A stretch of DNA of 64,000 bases from Brachynemurus nebulosus. Lineage: Eukaryota; Arthropoda; Insecta; Neuroptera; Myrmeleontidae. A program made the position numbers and the translations under genes. The stretch covers positions 4,524,961-4,588,960 of the forward strand of contig JAPWDM010000024.1 of assembly GCA_035578155.1 (NCBI GenBank), given 5' to 3'. Below are positions 1-12,334 of the stretch, piece after piece (within the stretch, counting starts at the first letter, position 1; every line of letters begins with the position of its first letter). Under the pieces are notes generated by a model. That model did not search any database. It was not told where the DNA came from and worked only from the letters and a program-made list of their open reading frames with translations.

Positions 1-736
1 TACATATAGATACTTGGAACACGTGCGCAAGAACTCCACAACAAAAATTATTGAGATTTGTCATATAGGCGGAGCCTAGAAAAATGACTGACGAAAAAGT
101 GCATTAATTAATATTAGTTTTAGGGTACGTGTTCATCTGAGAGAAAAATTATCGAGAGCTGCTCTCGAGAGTCGTAATTAGAAGTGGACACAGGACTGAT
201 AGTACCATTCAACAGGTTGTGCAAAAACTTTCGGAGAGCAGATAAATTTCTATTGTCTCAAGTGAACGAGCATAAATTCATCTTTCCGCCAGTTACTCTC
301 AAAATTCGAAACATGTTCATATTGTGACAGCACACTCAGCTATATTATATTGATTTTGTACTTTGTTTCTATTTATACTAATTTGTCGTATTTTGTTGTA
401 CGCAGAATGTGGGTATTAGACCTTGACCTTTTTATTTGTTTAATAAAAAACTGTTAAATTGAATATTAAAAAAATTAAAATATTAGAGGTAATTGTCGAA
501 ATTAATTTAAAAATGGATAGGAAGTGGTGAATTAAAGAAGAAGATACCAAATTAATTAATTATTTATCAAACTTTTTGAGAGGATTATCGGAGAGTTTGC
601 TATCAGACAGTTTTTCGGAGACTGAAAGTTATTGAAAGTACTTTCAAGTGGACAATGAACTATCAACTTTCTGAATAGTTACTTCCGCTAGTTACTCTTA
701 AATGGACACGTACATTTATATATATGTAGTAATCAG
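1..736. other. Unassigned AT-rich intronic sequence with a weak inverted repeat
   Basis: No gene seen. A short inverted match (GTACGTGTTCAT at 124 against ATGGACACGTAC ending near 712) and partly similar inner sequence suggest an old MITE of about 590 bp, but the arms are poorly conserved. Confidence 0.3.
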
Positions 737-850
737 TAAGTGGTCAGTAGCCTAATTAGTGAGGCGCTTGGCTAGCTACCAAGAGATCCGGGTTCGAGTT
801 CAGCCGATCCAGTTTGATGAATTTTCAAACACAATGTGAATTTTAAATAT
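737..850 (+). mobile_element. tRNA-derived SINE, copy 1
   Basis: The segment resembles a tRNA gene: an A-box-like stretch (AGTAGCCTAATTAGTGAGG, about 747-765) and a B box GGGTTCGAGTTC at 790-801, close to the consensus GGTTCGANTCC. It is followed by GCCGATCCAGTTTGATGA and CACAATGTGA. The downstream part recurs at 33331-33392 with substitutions, so this is a dispersed family rather than a tRNA gene. No anticodon arm or CCA-compatible acceptor stem is convincing. Confidence 0.6.
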
Positions 851-1589
851 TAATCAGTGCTATTGATACAAATGCAAAGCAAATATATTTTGTTGAAGAA
901 GAGGAAATTTTACATCTGTAAAACAGAATGTGTTAAAAATATGAAAAAACGCAGTTAATGAATATTGCAATTTACAGTGGTCAAATTTAAATGGTAAACG
1001 TCATGAAACAACTGGAAAATTGTAAATAAATGGAAAAATCAAATCAATTGTATGTACATTCAGATCTACAAGATTTAACTCAGAAATGACATTTCGTCAA
1101 ATGCACTTTAAAAATAGTATGATTTTTCAATACCAGGTGTCCTACCGTCATTCGACAGATTCCAATATATTCGTAGGATGAAAAATTAATTCCGCAAGCT
1201 GTTTCACTTTGTACAATTGAAAGCATTAGAAATCAATATGAGCGAGCCTATTGTATTGAACTTACTAAACTAGACGGATCTTCTATTCAATATTGGCGGA
1301 AGGTTACTTGAAAGAACAGATATTATGAATATTGTAAATGTTACTTTTGAGGAAATGTGGTGGTTTAACTTTTGAAAGAAGTTATAAAGCATTGAGATCT
1401 CATAGTACCTAATAGCATATTACATTACTTCAGATGCAGTTTGAGAATGCGAGACTGAAAACTGAAGATTCTTGAGCATCTACAGCCACAAAAATAACAC
1501 GAGCCATAAATAGGTTATTTTTTCAACCGAAAAGAATGATGAATCCATTGAAAAATAAAATTTATAAATAAAAACTAATAAAATACATC
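851..1589. other. Unassigned AT-rich sequence
   Basis: I see no gene, structured RNA or repeat boundary here; it is intronic by position. Confidence 0.3.
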
Positions 1590-2265
1590 GAAAATGCAAC
1601 TTTAATTAAAATGAATAGTAGGCGTCTATTTAAAAAAAACTATTTCTATAGAAAAGTCTATTTAGCCTTCTTCTGGCGATAAGCGATTATTTACGTTCCT
1701 AGGAAGGTATATGTTGCTTACATAACAAGTTATCTGCTGTGTAAATGCCGATTTACAATTCAAGAAGTTGAAAAAGGTAATTTTTTAGTACTGATATCCT
1801 TATTAGTAATATATAACTATTTCCTGCTGGAATTATACGTACACAACCATAGATCAAACTGGATGTTAGCTTGTGTAGATGAATTTTCTGCACATACATT
1901 AATAGTTGCAATAGATCGACAACCATGAAAATAAAATTTTAGTATAAATTTTGTTTGACATGGTAATGATAGAGTATCATTACAATTTAAAAAATATTTT
2001 TCCATATACATATATGAGATTTTTCACGAGATTGAGATTTTTGCCCGGGGTAAAAGTAGTCTGTGTCCTTTTTCATCCGTTTTATTAACAACCTACGCAA
2101 TTTAAAATCCAATTTATCAGTAATGATATATTACCGAAAGTTAAAAATAGCCAATAACCATCTCTGCCCCGCATGCTATGTCTGGGAAAAGCTTCAAATT
2201 GATTGGTTAAACCGTTGAGGCGTGAAAGCCAGTCAAACATATAAATAAACACACTTGGATATACA
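1590..2265 (-). mobile_element. Helitron-family remnant
   Basis: Two blocks match the Helitrons further right. Positions 1590-1800 resemble 25258-25330 plus 25845-25890 (shared ATGAATAGTAG.CGTCTAT and TATGTAAATGC). Positions 2035-2262 resemble 22665-23165: shared AAAAGTAGTCTGTGTCCTTT and GTGAAAGCCAGTCAAACA. Block order and orientation match the minus-strand Helitron at 22359-23210. No intact termini were found. Confidence 0.5.
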
Positions 2266-3477
2266 CAAGGATATATGTATGTACGTCGGCATTTTAAATT
2301 TTAAAATCAGTCAAACTCCGAATTTCTTTAATTATACTTTTCTTTTTTTAAATTATATTATTCATCAAACTTGATGTTTATTTATGACAAGGATCTACCT
2401 TTGTCAAATAATGACTACAAAACACACAAAAGATCTAATGAAATCAACTTCTATTAATTTAATAATAATAACCGGCGTCTTATATTATTTAACAAACGCA
2501 CCACGTAAGGTTAGGTTAGGTAATTTAATGAAACCAATGTGAGATAGTTCCATTAATAACAAAACATCCCTGGATTTTACTTTTGTGAAAATTAATACAA
2601 CAGATTTTATACATTACAAAGTTTGCTGTACCAAATATATTATTAAATCGGTTCTTTACAAGGGAAAGGTAGGGCAAGACGGGGTAGTCAAACTTTAATG
2701 ATGATTGAACTATTTTTGATAATCGGTCTTCTAAAATACATAATTGAAAAAAAAATAACAAACAATAAACGTTTAACATTTTTATAAAATTTATAAATAA
2801 AAAACCGCATTTCCCCCCGTCTTGTTGCAAAGATGGGGCAAGACGAGATACCCAACAGGACAAATCGTAACGTATTATAATTTCTAATCATTCTGCAAAA
2901 ACACATCTATTGAATAAGAAAATAAATAACAAATTATCAAAAACAAAAACTAAAATTCAATCATGTTAACTGGTGATAGGGCAAACTGGGGTTCAGCTAA
3001 AATGCATGTCCCTTCTTATTCCTTACGTAACAACTTGAGATTCAAATGAAATATTCTGTCACATTAATTGATAAATAAACAAAGTATTGTCTAACAATCC
3101 ATTTCATTTCTATTAGACACAACCTCACGCATGTGCAATTTTCAGTATTTTGATATCTTTTATAACGTAAAAAATATATGAAAACAATAGTGCTTGCAAT
3201 AAAAAACTACATTTTTGGCTCTAACATACAAATGCAATTACTTACTTCCATCGTTTCCCTATGACTAACTGAGACGGTAGACCGAATGTGGATATTCTTT
3301 TTCTATTGTTTAGATGCGTTACAACTAAGGTGATATGCATCGTTTTGGCATATGTTGTACTATTGCTTTTGGCGTTGATATGCTTATGATGATTGGTGCG
3401 GTATGGTAGTGTGATGATGATGTATCTCCCCCGGCCGGTGCCGAACTCACGATCTTATCAGAGAGGAGCGGAGTTGC
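2266..3477. other. Unassigned; three degenerate copies of a MITE end motif
   Basis: No gene seen. Motifs like GGTAGGGCAAGACGGGGT (2667), GATGGGGCAAGACGAGAT (2832) and GATAGGGCAAACTGGGGT (2976) resemble the terminal GGTAGGGTAAGATGGGGT of the element at 4189-5153, so older related copies probably lie here. A short GGTTAGGTTAGG at 2510 is too brief to be telomeric. Confidence 0.35.
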
Positions 3478-3480
3478 TAA

Positions 3481-4157
3481 TGCTGGGTTTAGATTTAGAT
3501 GGTAACCAGCGCTGGTAAGTTTGGATTGATCTGAATTTTGACTGGTTGCCAGAGTCTGGTAGCATATAAAAATGATGTAAATTGACTAAACGCGACAAAG
3601 CAAACGTCAAACATCCTACACATGTAATTGTTATACTATAAATATTTTAATATTGTGTATTATAAAACGTGCACTGGCATGTTGGCTAAAATTAATGTAC
3701 ATAAATGTATCTCAAAGTAATTTCTAACTTTGTGTGAGCTGGAATTGCATCACGAAAAATTGTATTTTTTTTTTAGTTATATCATCTCTAATTAAACTTA
3801 ATAATCCATCAAATTTTTCCGGACTCATACGAAGGTGATTCTTGTACGCTTTGTAATCTTCATCTCTGACTTCCTTTAAAAAATTTGTACTTAGTCCTTG
3901 CTGTGACCTCCTCAAAATCCATTCCCTAACCAATAATATTTTTTTTATTAATTTTTTTTTTTTAAATTTGATTTTAAAATTTCAATTTTTAAAATTTCAC
4001 ACACCATATTAAAAGCTAAATGAAACAGTACATCATTTGACGCTATTTTTAACTAATAAATTTGCTGGTTATTAGCAATATGTAAAGAGTAAATTGGATG
4101 GCTTACCAGCCGCTAGTAGGCCCCAGCGCTGATTACCAGGTAAATGTAAACCCGGCA
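3481..4157 (-). mobile_element. PIF/Harbinger-derived element, 677 bp, TAA target duplication
   Basis: The ends are inverted repeats: TGCTGGGTTTAGATTTA at 3481 and, read from the right end, TGCCGGGTTTACATTTA at 4157, both continuing into CAGCGCTGG. TAA flanks both sides (3478-3480 and 4158-4160), the 3-bp TWA duplication typical of PIF/Harbinger. It contains a broken transposase fragment. The length shows a large internal deletion. Confidence 0.8.
3690..3950 (-). pseudogene. Harbinger (HARBI1-like) transposase N-terminal fragment, frameshifted
   Basis: On the minus strand 3933 to about 3760 encodes VREWILRRSQQGLSTNFLKE, then LRMSPEKFDGLLSLIRDDITKK. This is the pre-DDE N-terminal region typical of PIF/Harbinger transposases (RMSPE.FD.LL). 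Near 3765 the frame is lost and similarity continues in another frame as RDAIPAHTKLEITLRYI, the usual continuation in the family, then stops. The catalytic DDE part is missing. No start codon is preserved (the open stretch begins with TTG). The fragment lies wholly inside the 677-bp TIR element, which confirms the superfamily. Confidence 0.75.
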
Positions 4158-4188
4158 TAACCACTAGATTAGCTCGGCGTTGTGGATA

Positions 4189-5153
4189 TTTGTTTGCGAT
4201 TAGTACCTTCAGGTAAGGTGATAGAAGAGAACCCCATCTTACCCTATCTTTCGCTATATTAACTCTACGTTCACATATATGTGTCGCCTAGTATCAAAAT
4301 CTACTAAATGCACTTTTCGAATTTTTTTATTTTTTAGGGCCATTAATTTTTAAATGCAATAAGGCATATGCCCCTTAACATTTTTTGTTGTAATTTTAAC
4401 TGCTTACTAAAGAAATCTACTACTGAAATATAACATAATTTTCAAATCCTACTAAAATTACATTGAAAACTTTACAAATCCTGCTAAATACCTATACATA
4501 ACCTATATTTTAGATTTTAGCCGTTCAAATTTTAATTTTTTCACTGATATGCGGGACGTATGAAGTATAAAATTATGTTTTCACGTAAAATTTGTACTTT
4601 AGTATTTATCTAAAATTTTAAATAATGAAAACGTAGATGTAAATGAATTACTAAGTAAGCACTTTGGTTTTAAGTGACAAAATGAAAATAGTTTACAATA
4701 TTACAAAACAAATTGTATCGTCTAACCCTGATACATCCAATATTGCTGAATCAAGTTTTTTTTAATAAATTTCCCTTATAATTTCTGTATTAAAACGCAC
4801 TTTATATAAATGTTACTATCAAAACCTACTAAATTCAAATAATTTTGATTAAAAAAGGGGTAAAACGATAATTTTGTTTTTTGATAGTAGTACTAATCAT
4901 CTTTTTTACCTTGTTAGTTAATATAATTATGACTTTTTAATTGACTAATTAATTTTGAACTGAGTTATGGTTTTTCGCGATTTCCCACGATCTTTATAAA
5001 GTGGAATTAGTAGATTTTGATACTAGGCAACTCATATATGATTCTAAAACTATGTCATAATACATATTTGTACGTAGAGTTAATATAGAGAAAGGTAGGG
5101 TAAGATGGGGTTCCCTTCTATCACCATACCTGAAGACACTAATCGCAAACAAA
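4189..5153. mobile_element. MITE, about 965 bp, with long imperfect terminal inverted repeats
   Basis: Left arm 4189-4310 pairs with right arm about 5020-5153. Examples are GCGATTAGTACCTTCAGGTA against TACCTGAAGACACTAATCGC, and CCCCATCTTACCCTATCTTT against AAAGGTAGGGTAAGATGGGG. The interior has no coding capacity; the apparent ORF at 5105 starts in the arm and runs into a (TA)n array. Confidence 0.7.
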
Positions 5154-5184
5154 TACATTATTTTAATGGTTCTTTAACCGAAAT

Positions 5185-5190
<6 letters not shown>

Positions 5191-5270
<80 letters not shown>
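5191..5270. repeat. (TA)n microsatellite
   Basis: About 80 bp of alternating TA directly beside the MITE's right end. Confidence 0.95.
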
Positions 5271-6437
5271 GACATTACTACTATCTTTTTCCAAAGTGAA
5301 ATTTTAGTAAAAAAGCTCTGAACATTTAAGCTCAGTTCAGATGATTCGGAAATCGCGCGGCTTACACGCGTATCATTTTTGTTAACTGTTCACATGGGTT
5401 GTCGTTATTTAGCGCCAAATCCGCGTTGTTGTTGTCAAACAAGCTTTATCAACTGTAACGGATACATAATATGATTATCAATAATCTTGTATATATTATA
5501 GGTTTTCGTTTGCATATACAATCAAATAAATATGTTTTTATTTTAAAAAACGTTGGAAAAACAATTTTTTATGAGTTATGTATCGAAAAATGGAGACTTT
5601 GCAAATAAAGGGAAAGTTACTTACGGTCAAAGTTTAGAATAAGGAAATATATGAAGAAGTTCTGACATAAGAAATTCTCCTGTTACGTAGCTGCATTAAA
5701 TGTGATTTGTGCTAAGTTCCAAGCTTTTTAATAAGTGCGCCATCTTTCCGACCTCAATGCGCACTCTTACACGACCGGTCATCTAAGAGTGCGCATTTTC
5801 CATTTTGTGAATTTTTTTTTAATAACTCGATCGGTATTGAGTTTATAATAAAAATCCTTTATCACAGCGTTAACTAATCATTAAGGTACTAGAATAAATA
5901 CAATTTACTTCTATAACATTTTTCGTAATTTTTTTATAGCCACCTAATAAATGTTAAATGCGCCGTCTTACACTACACTACCTTATGTACATACATATTT
6001 GCACGAAATCTTCAAACAAAGAATTATACATACATATAAAATGCAACTACAATTTACATCAGAGATGTTTTTATTGTGTATAATAAAAACAGTGTTTATT
6101 ATGTGAAAATATACGTCTTTAGTAATACAGTCCGCTTATTTATTCATTTCGTCAAAAGTCGAGCAGTATGAATTCGGTAGAAACCGAAAACTATGGTTTC
6201 GTTTTATATTTTGTAGATAGCCGATCCATCCACTATGCACTATGCAACGGCAAAGACACTCCAGCGGACAGTTATATTTGCGAATACTGTCATGTAAAAT
6301 AGCTCTGAAATATTTAACTAGTACTGCACGGAAAGACTTGAAACCGTCAGATAATTCAGTACGTTTTAACTGCTAAGTTGCTATTTGATTCGCGCTACAT
6401 ATTTTCATAAATATACAGAGTATTGAAACAACTATTT
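5271..6437. other. Unassigned AT-rich sequence
   Basis: No gene seen. It contains a strong hairpin at 5756-5797, and similar NTGCGCC.TCTT motifs at 5736 and 5957 that might be old transposon ends. Confidence 0.3.
5756..5797. repeat. Perfect 14-bp-stem hairpin
   Basis: AATGCGCACTCTTA (5756-5769) pairs perfectly with TAAGAGTGCGCATT (5784-5797) across a 14-nt loop that holds GACCGGTC. It is unusually GC-rich for its surroundings. Confidence 0.7.
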
Positions 6438-6640
6438 CACTACTTATGGCACAAAAGCGGATACATAAGTGAGACCTAAAAAATGTGAGAATCCAGTTGA
6501 ATTTGCTCTTCAGTGGAGTTAGTCTCTCAAATTGAGTGTTGAGAAAAATTATCTATTATAAGATATTCTGGATGCAAAAAATTTCCCTGTTTAAAACCCT
6601 TCTTTGAAAAATATTATTACTACGAAAATTATCGCCTGTA
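6438..6640 (+). pseudogene. Degraded DDE transposase C-terminus (second copy)
   Basis: The DNA aligns by eye with 9321-9530 of the transposase ORF further right: shared GGCACAAAAGCGGATACATAAGT, AGAATCCAGTTG, ATTATCTATTATAAGAT. It has many substitutions, stops and small indels. It is an older copy of the same family's 3' coding region. No TIR was recognised beside it. Confidence 0.7.
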
Positions 6641-7099
6641 GTAGGTATTCTGTATAAGAAAAGGGTCAAGTTATTTGATATGAACTCTACTTGTTAATAT
6701 TTTTTTGATACTTTATATTTACATTCTTTTTAAATTTTATACTTACATTGTAAAGTACAATATATTGACGCTATAGACCTAAGAACATATTATATATATT
6801 CTATAGACTGACTGTATTAATGGATAAATGAAGCAGCCACATACGACCACGATACGACCAGATGCTATTCTGTAATACTAAAATCAATGCAATAACCGTG
6901 GTATCTGTAGTAACGTTTTCATATTATTATTGTTAAAATATAATATTGATAATAAAATTTAACTTTTTTAAGAAAAAGCTGCAAAATTTTGAAAGAAAAA
7001 AAAAATGGTTTACAAATTATGTCCTGTAACAATTATAGCCCTGCTTACTGAAAAATAGAAAACACATGATCCTTATATATCACCCGTCTCACCCCGTTA
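6641..7099. other. Unassigned AT-rich sequence
   Basis: No gene or repeat boundary seen. Confidence 0.3.
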
Positions 7100-7680
7100 T
7101 CTATAAGACTCTATTATTATTTATAATGAAATTTGATTTAACCCATTATAATCCAATACAAATTATGAATTTTTATTAACATTGTTAATTAGTTCCAATT
7201 TTACCTATTATGAGTCAATATAGTTTAGACTATAAATATTCATGATGAATTTTGATTGAGCTCATTATAAGTCAATACCAATTTGGGTTTTTGATTAACA
7301 TTAATGAAGAAATTTGATTTAACCTATTATGGATCAACAAAATTAAGAGCATTAATATTTATAAGGAATTTTGATTTAAAACATTATGAGTAAATAAGAT
7401 TCGAATTTCTATTAATATTGTTGATAAATGTTTGAATGAACCTATTATAAGACGACAGAATTAAGAAAACTAATATTCATGAAGAATTTTGATTTAACCC
7501 ATTATGAGTCAATACAAGCTTTAATTTTTATTAATATTCTGATTAATTTTAAATTAACCCATTGAGTCAATTTGGATTCTTATTAAGATTTACAAAAAAT
7601 TTATATTAAATTCTGGTGAATTAACATAGTTCAGATTTTAATGTAATAGGGTTTTTGGGATAATGTAATAATTTTAACAA
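7100..7680 (+). repeat. Satellite-like tandem repeat, left arm
   Basis: Irregular units of roughly 60-65 bp share a core such as TTTGATTTAACCCATTATGA followed by GTCAATA and TATTAATATT. Units differ considerably. The same repeat appears inverted at 15025-16220. Confidence 0.6.
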
Positions 7681-8482
7681 TTTTTTAAACCTGAGTTCCC
7701 AAATAATTTAATTACTAATTTATCCAAGGAAATGAAGGATTAGAAATAATACTCCGACTATCTTCCGTAGAATCAATTGTTTCTTTATTTTTGTCCAAAA
7801 ATTTTTCGGTATATTTTATACCTTCTTTAGTGGCTACAATAGAGTAAATATTTACAATGTAATAATATCTAATATATCTCATATTGTATTAACAATAATA
7901 GTTAAAAAAATTTTTTGAAATTTTTTTAGTTTTGGTTTGTTGGAATGTATAATGAAAAATTATTTATAAACAACAGAGAGAAAAAACATTTTTATTTAAA
8001 AATATGTTGGAGCGAAAAAAAGGAACGAAAAACAATTTCATTTAAGTAAGGGAAAAATTTTGTACTAATTATAAATTAAAAGAATAAGTCAAAAAATTTT
8101 TGTTATAAAATAAAAATAAGAGTAAAAAAAGTAAAAAAATTGAGACTGGACAACCGACATTTAATTCATAATGTGACAAAATAATGTAGGTACTTACCAA
8201 AAAATTTTCACATAGTTTTTGTTAAACCATCTTTTTTGGTACAACCATAACATACAAATCATGAAAAGTAATCTCTAACGCAACCGACATCATTATGTCG
8301 AAAAAATGCATTTCATAAAAAATTTGTCAATATAAATTAAAATCCGATTCTTAATTTAAAAATTAAGTTCGTCCCGTTTTATTTATAATTTAAAAAATTT
8401 TTATTTTTTTGTTTAATGATCCGAATGGATATATTTATTTAATTCTAAATTAAACTGGTTGTATAGTACCAAGACCTACTTA

Positions 8483-10319
8483 CAAGGAATGTTACGGAAG
8501 TGTACCCCTGCGATTTTGTTCATTTTAAGATATATTGTAGTACTTGACAAAGTAACAAACATATTTTAATTATACGTGCCCAATCCCATATTTAGGGGGT
8601 AAAACACCCCTTCAAAAATTTCCTGAAAAATCATATTTTGGTATTTTTCCCATACTAGCCCTTAAGCAATTTTGATGAAAAGTGGTCAAAAGATTTAGAC
8701 TGAGGTTACATTACTACAGAATTTTTTTCACTGGGGTCACTTCATTTTTAAGGGGTGAAACACCCTTAAGAGTGGGTTTTTAAAAATTTTTTTAGGGAAA
8801 TCATAGCTCAAATTCTTTAAAATTCTGTAAAAAGGCTATGGGGGGCCCTGTATGAGAACGAAATTTTTAATAAAAATTAAATATTTTGGGTTTTCCTCAC
8901 TATAAAATTTATAAAATTTTCAAGATTAATTATCAATAAATTATTTAATTCTTTACTTTATTTTATGGCTTGTGGATCTTTTCAAAATGTGAATAAAAGA
9001 AGTTTTTTTGCCAAATACCGGTAAAAAAAGTGTCCTTTTAGTAGATTCGTGGAGTGTAAATTGTCCGATTACCATTAGCGAATTAACATCTACAGACAAA
9101 GAAATAACAGCCATGATAATACCTAAAGGGACTACAGGGAAGATACAACCACTAGATGTATACGGATTCCGAATATGGAATAATTTTATCAAGCGGTTTT
9201 CGGATAGTATAATGCTACTCAATTACGATATCAATCTTCATTCTCGTAACAACATAATAAATCTGCAATCACTGATTCATAACCAATTTTCTTCTCCTCG
9301 ATATCAAAAATTATTCCGTTATTCATGGTACAAAAGCGGATACATAAGTAAGAAACCAGAAAAATTTGAGAATCCAGTTGCCTTTGCTCTCCAAGAAAAT
9401 TTGTCCCCCAAATGCGAAATTGAAGGTTGTGAAGAATTATCTATTATAAGATGTTGTTGGTGCACGAATTCGCTCTGCTTAAGACAATTCTTTGAAGAAT
9501 ATCATTACTGCGTAAATTATTACCCATAATTCTAAATAACATTTTTTAATACTTCTATAATATTTGATAAATACATTGTAAAATACAGGCATACTGAAGC
9601 ACTTTAACATCCGTTCACTGTACCACTATTCAACATCTACTCAAAATAATAAATAAAACTTAAATTATATTTTTACTTGTATATTCTTCCACTATTCTTC
9701 ATAACCCATCACATTTAATTACAAGCTACAATCGAGAATTTTTTTTCATGATGCTATTTCAGTGTTTCAGAACTATCTATTTCAAGTCAAGGAGTTTGCC
9801 AGTTAACCTTATTTTTGAGATTTTATAAATTTTATAGCGAGTAAAATCCAAAATATTTAATTTTTGTTAAAAATTTCGTTCTCATATAGAGCCCCCCATA
9901 ACCCCCCAGTTACGCCGTGCCACTACAGTGGGTAACACGTATTATTTATTAACTAATAACTTGTAGTCTTTTTATAGAATTTTAAAGAATTTGAGCTATG
10001 ATTTCCCTAAAAATTTTTTTAAAAACCCACTCTTAGGGGTGTTTCACCCCTTAAAAATTAAGTGACCCCAATGAAAAAAATTCTATAGTAATGTAACCTC
10101 AGTCTAAATCTTTTGACCGCTTTTCATCAAAATTGCTTAAGGTCTAGTATCGGAAAAATACCAAAATATGATTTTTTAGGAAATTTTTGAAGGGGTGTTT
10201 TACCCCCTAAAGATGGGATTGGGCACGTATAATTAAAATATGTTTGTTACTTTGTCAAGTACTACAATATATCTTAAAATGAACAAAATCGCAGGGGTAC
10301 ACTTCCGTAACATTCCTTG
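8483..10319 (+). mobile_element. DDE DNA transposon, 1837 bp, about 440-500 bp terminal inverted repeats, TTA duplication
   Basis: Left arm 8483-8920 is closely matched, inverted, by 9815-10319: CAAGGAATGTTACGGAAGTG at the left end and CACTTCCGTAACATTCCTTG at the right. TTA flanks both ends (8480-8482, 10320-10322). The other arm of the giant inverted repeat gives a near-empty site (CCTATTTGGTATGAC at about 12525), so insertion is clear. The central part holds a partial transposase. The 3-bp TTA duplication fits PIF/Harbinger or Zator better than pogo, although the protein looks pogo/DDE_1-like. Confidence 0.75.
9008..9529 (+). pseudogene. Partial DDE transposase (C-terminal half)
   Basis: An open frame of about 173 codons, starting at a TTG rather than ATG. 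In-frame similarity continues upstream as IKEVF to a TGA at 8990, so the protein is truncated. It has VLLVDSW (probable second catalytic Asp, about residues 9-15), then IPKGTTGKIQPLDVYGFRIW. The IQPLDV Asp there is the usual third acidic residue of DDE_1/pogo-like transposases. A C-terminal Cys-rich segment (CEIEGC ... RCCWC ... YHYC) is a likely zinc-binding motif. The first catalytic Asp and the DNA-binding N-terminus are absent, so it cannot be an active enzyme. It lies between the long TIRs of the element at 8483-10319. Superfamily assignment beyond DDE is uncertain. Confidence 0.7.
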
Positions 10320-10322
10320 TTA

Positions 10323-11381
10323 GTATGACATTTTTATACCGACTAACTTAAAATTTTTGTTTTATGTTTTAAGGTGAATATATCGAAGTTTCTAGATTGT
10401 CGTATGTGTCCCTTCTCAATTCCTCTATTTTAAGTAAATAAATAAGTAATAAGTAGAATAAACAAACAATTAAATTGTTTATTGTCAGTTACAATATGTT
10501 ATATAATCAAGTGAATATGTATTCTTTCAATTTTATTTTAATTTTTTAATAAATAATGGAGTCGGATAAACAAAGCATAAGGAACTGTTTCCCCCCTCAA
10601 ATTTTTTTTTTGTAGCATGTTAATTACATCGAAGACTATACGAAATGAACATTTTCTACCACTTGCAACCGCCGCTACGAAAGTTATCGGCCATTTTGTG
10701 AAAAATCGACCATTTTAGTCGTACTTTCTAAATATAGATGAATATATCTCGGTATGTGTAGGTCTAAAAAAAACGAAAAAAATTGAGGCTATTCACTACC
10801 ATATAGTCTACCAGCGGTTACTGTATGAAATTTTTATCTGCACACATAACCTTAAAAAAAATCAAAACTGGAGATACTGCTAGATTTTGGTTTTTTGGTT
10901 TTAACTTGGGACGTTTTAAGTGAAGTGTGATGAAATTTTCAGAAAATATACTTCATAAAGTGGACAATAACTGGTTAAAATTTCAAATCAAAATATCTAA
11001 CGAAAGCCCCGAAAATTAACGTCAATTTTAAAAATTGATTGGCCAATGGTTTTTGTGAATTGTATCGTATGAGGTTCTTTTTCCTTTTAAAATGTAGTTT
11101 TTTTATGCACTTTATGATGATGGATAAGAAAAAATTTTTAAGCTTGAAAAAAAGCGAAAAAAATCGATTAAAAATTCAAAATCGTCAGCTATGAACAATA
11201 TTTGAAAAATAATTTAAATCAAGTAAACTGCCGTAATTTAAATATCAGTTTGAATAATTTGTGCCATACAAGGGTTACAGGCTTCCATATGAGGATTACA
11301 GGAATCGTACGTGATTAAAAAACCAAGTTTGGAGAAATTAAGGTTCAATTATTTTCAAAAATACGCAACATCGAAAGTGTA
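10323..11381. other. Inner part of the giant inverted repeat; otherwise unassigned
   Basis: Positions 10325-10420 belong to the left arm. The rest is AT-rich with no coding potential seen. TAATTTAAAT.AAGTAAAC at about 11207 recurs directly at about 12388. Confidence 0.4.
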
Positions 11382-12334
11382 CTACTACAAAAAATTAAGG
11401 AAGCAAAGAAAAATTGTTAATTTTTGAGTAATTTTTGAAGGGCTGTATTTACGTGAAAAACAGTCGTATCGAGATGATTAAAAAAGCATTTTGAAGCTAC
11501 AAGATTCTAGTTTTGAAATATTTGGTCCAAAAATTTTTAGGAGTAGGTAGCAGTTATCGACAAATTCTAACAAATAAGAAAAAAAAATTTTGAAAATTTT
11601 TTGCTCTTTTTTTCGGTCTACGGGCTTGTTTTCTTTTTTTTTTTTTTTTTTTTACTGTAGAGTCAAGGTATTGACTTGATAAGCCTGCTTATTTAGTTTC
11701 AATTTCCCTTCTTAAATTTTTCTCTACGTTGAATTGTTCCGGAGATATCCAACTTTGAATGCAAAAGGATCCTTTTTGCTTTAACCATCGATACTCTGTA
11801 ACCAGTGATCGGACAGAAAATTGAAGTGCAGTTTTTCAATCTGGAATAAATTTCTGCCATGGTTGTGCCGCGTACTTTAGGAAAAAAATATTTTTTCATC
11901 CTTAAATTTAACCTGAAACATGTGAAAAAGGGACTTTTTTCCTTGTTGCGAAAAATTGTTCGCATCCTTGCGAATGTTGTTGGAGAATCTAATCTTTGTA
12001 CGAATTTTTATACCTCACTGTACCCCCAATAATCCTATAAATCAGCAGATCGATCTATTGAATTGTTTTCCTATAAACTGTTTGTTCAAAATTTTAGAAA
12101 AAAAATTAAAGTAGCAAAATTGAATGAGCAAAATTAAATGGAAAATTCAATTTTTTTCAACTTTTCTCACAATTAGGCGTCTTTTATCCATTAAGTTTGA
12201 AAATTAAAAAAAAATTTTTTGTCAGAATTTTTTTTATTTTTTAATAATTTTAATTTTTTAATTTTTTTGAAATTTTAAAAAAACTTGAAAAAAAATTTTT
12301 TTTCATTTTTTGTTCCCTTAATTTTTTATAGCAG
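11382..12334. mobile_element. TA-site TIR element, copy 1 (953 bp)
   Basis: The left end CTACTACAAAAAATTAAGG and the right end CCTTAATTTTTTATAGCAG are inverted repeats flanked by TA (11380-11381, 12335-12336). Internal sequence matches copy 2 (34796-41158) over most of its length, for example GGGCTGTATTTACGTGAAAA and GCAAAAGGATCCTTTTTG. No ORF; a non-autonomous Tc1/mariner-type element is the best guess. Confidence 0.75.

Noticed and set aside
2508..2521. TTAGG-like telomeric repeat
   Set aside because: Only two to three units, far below a telomeric or interstitial array.
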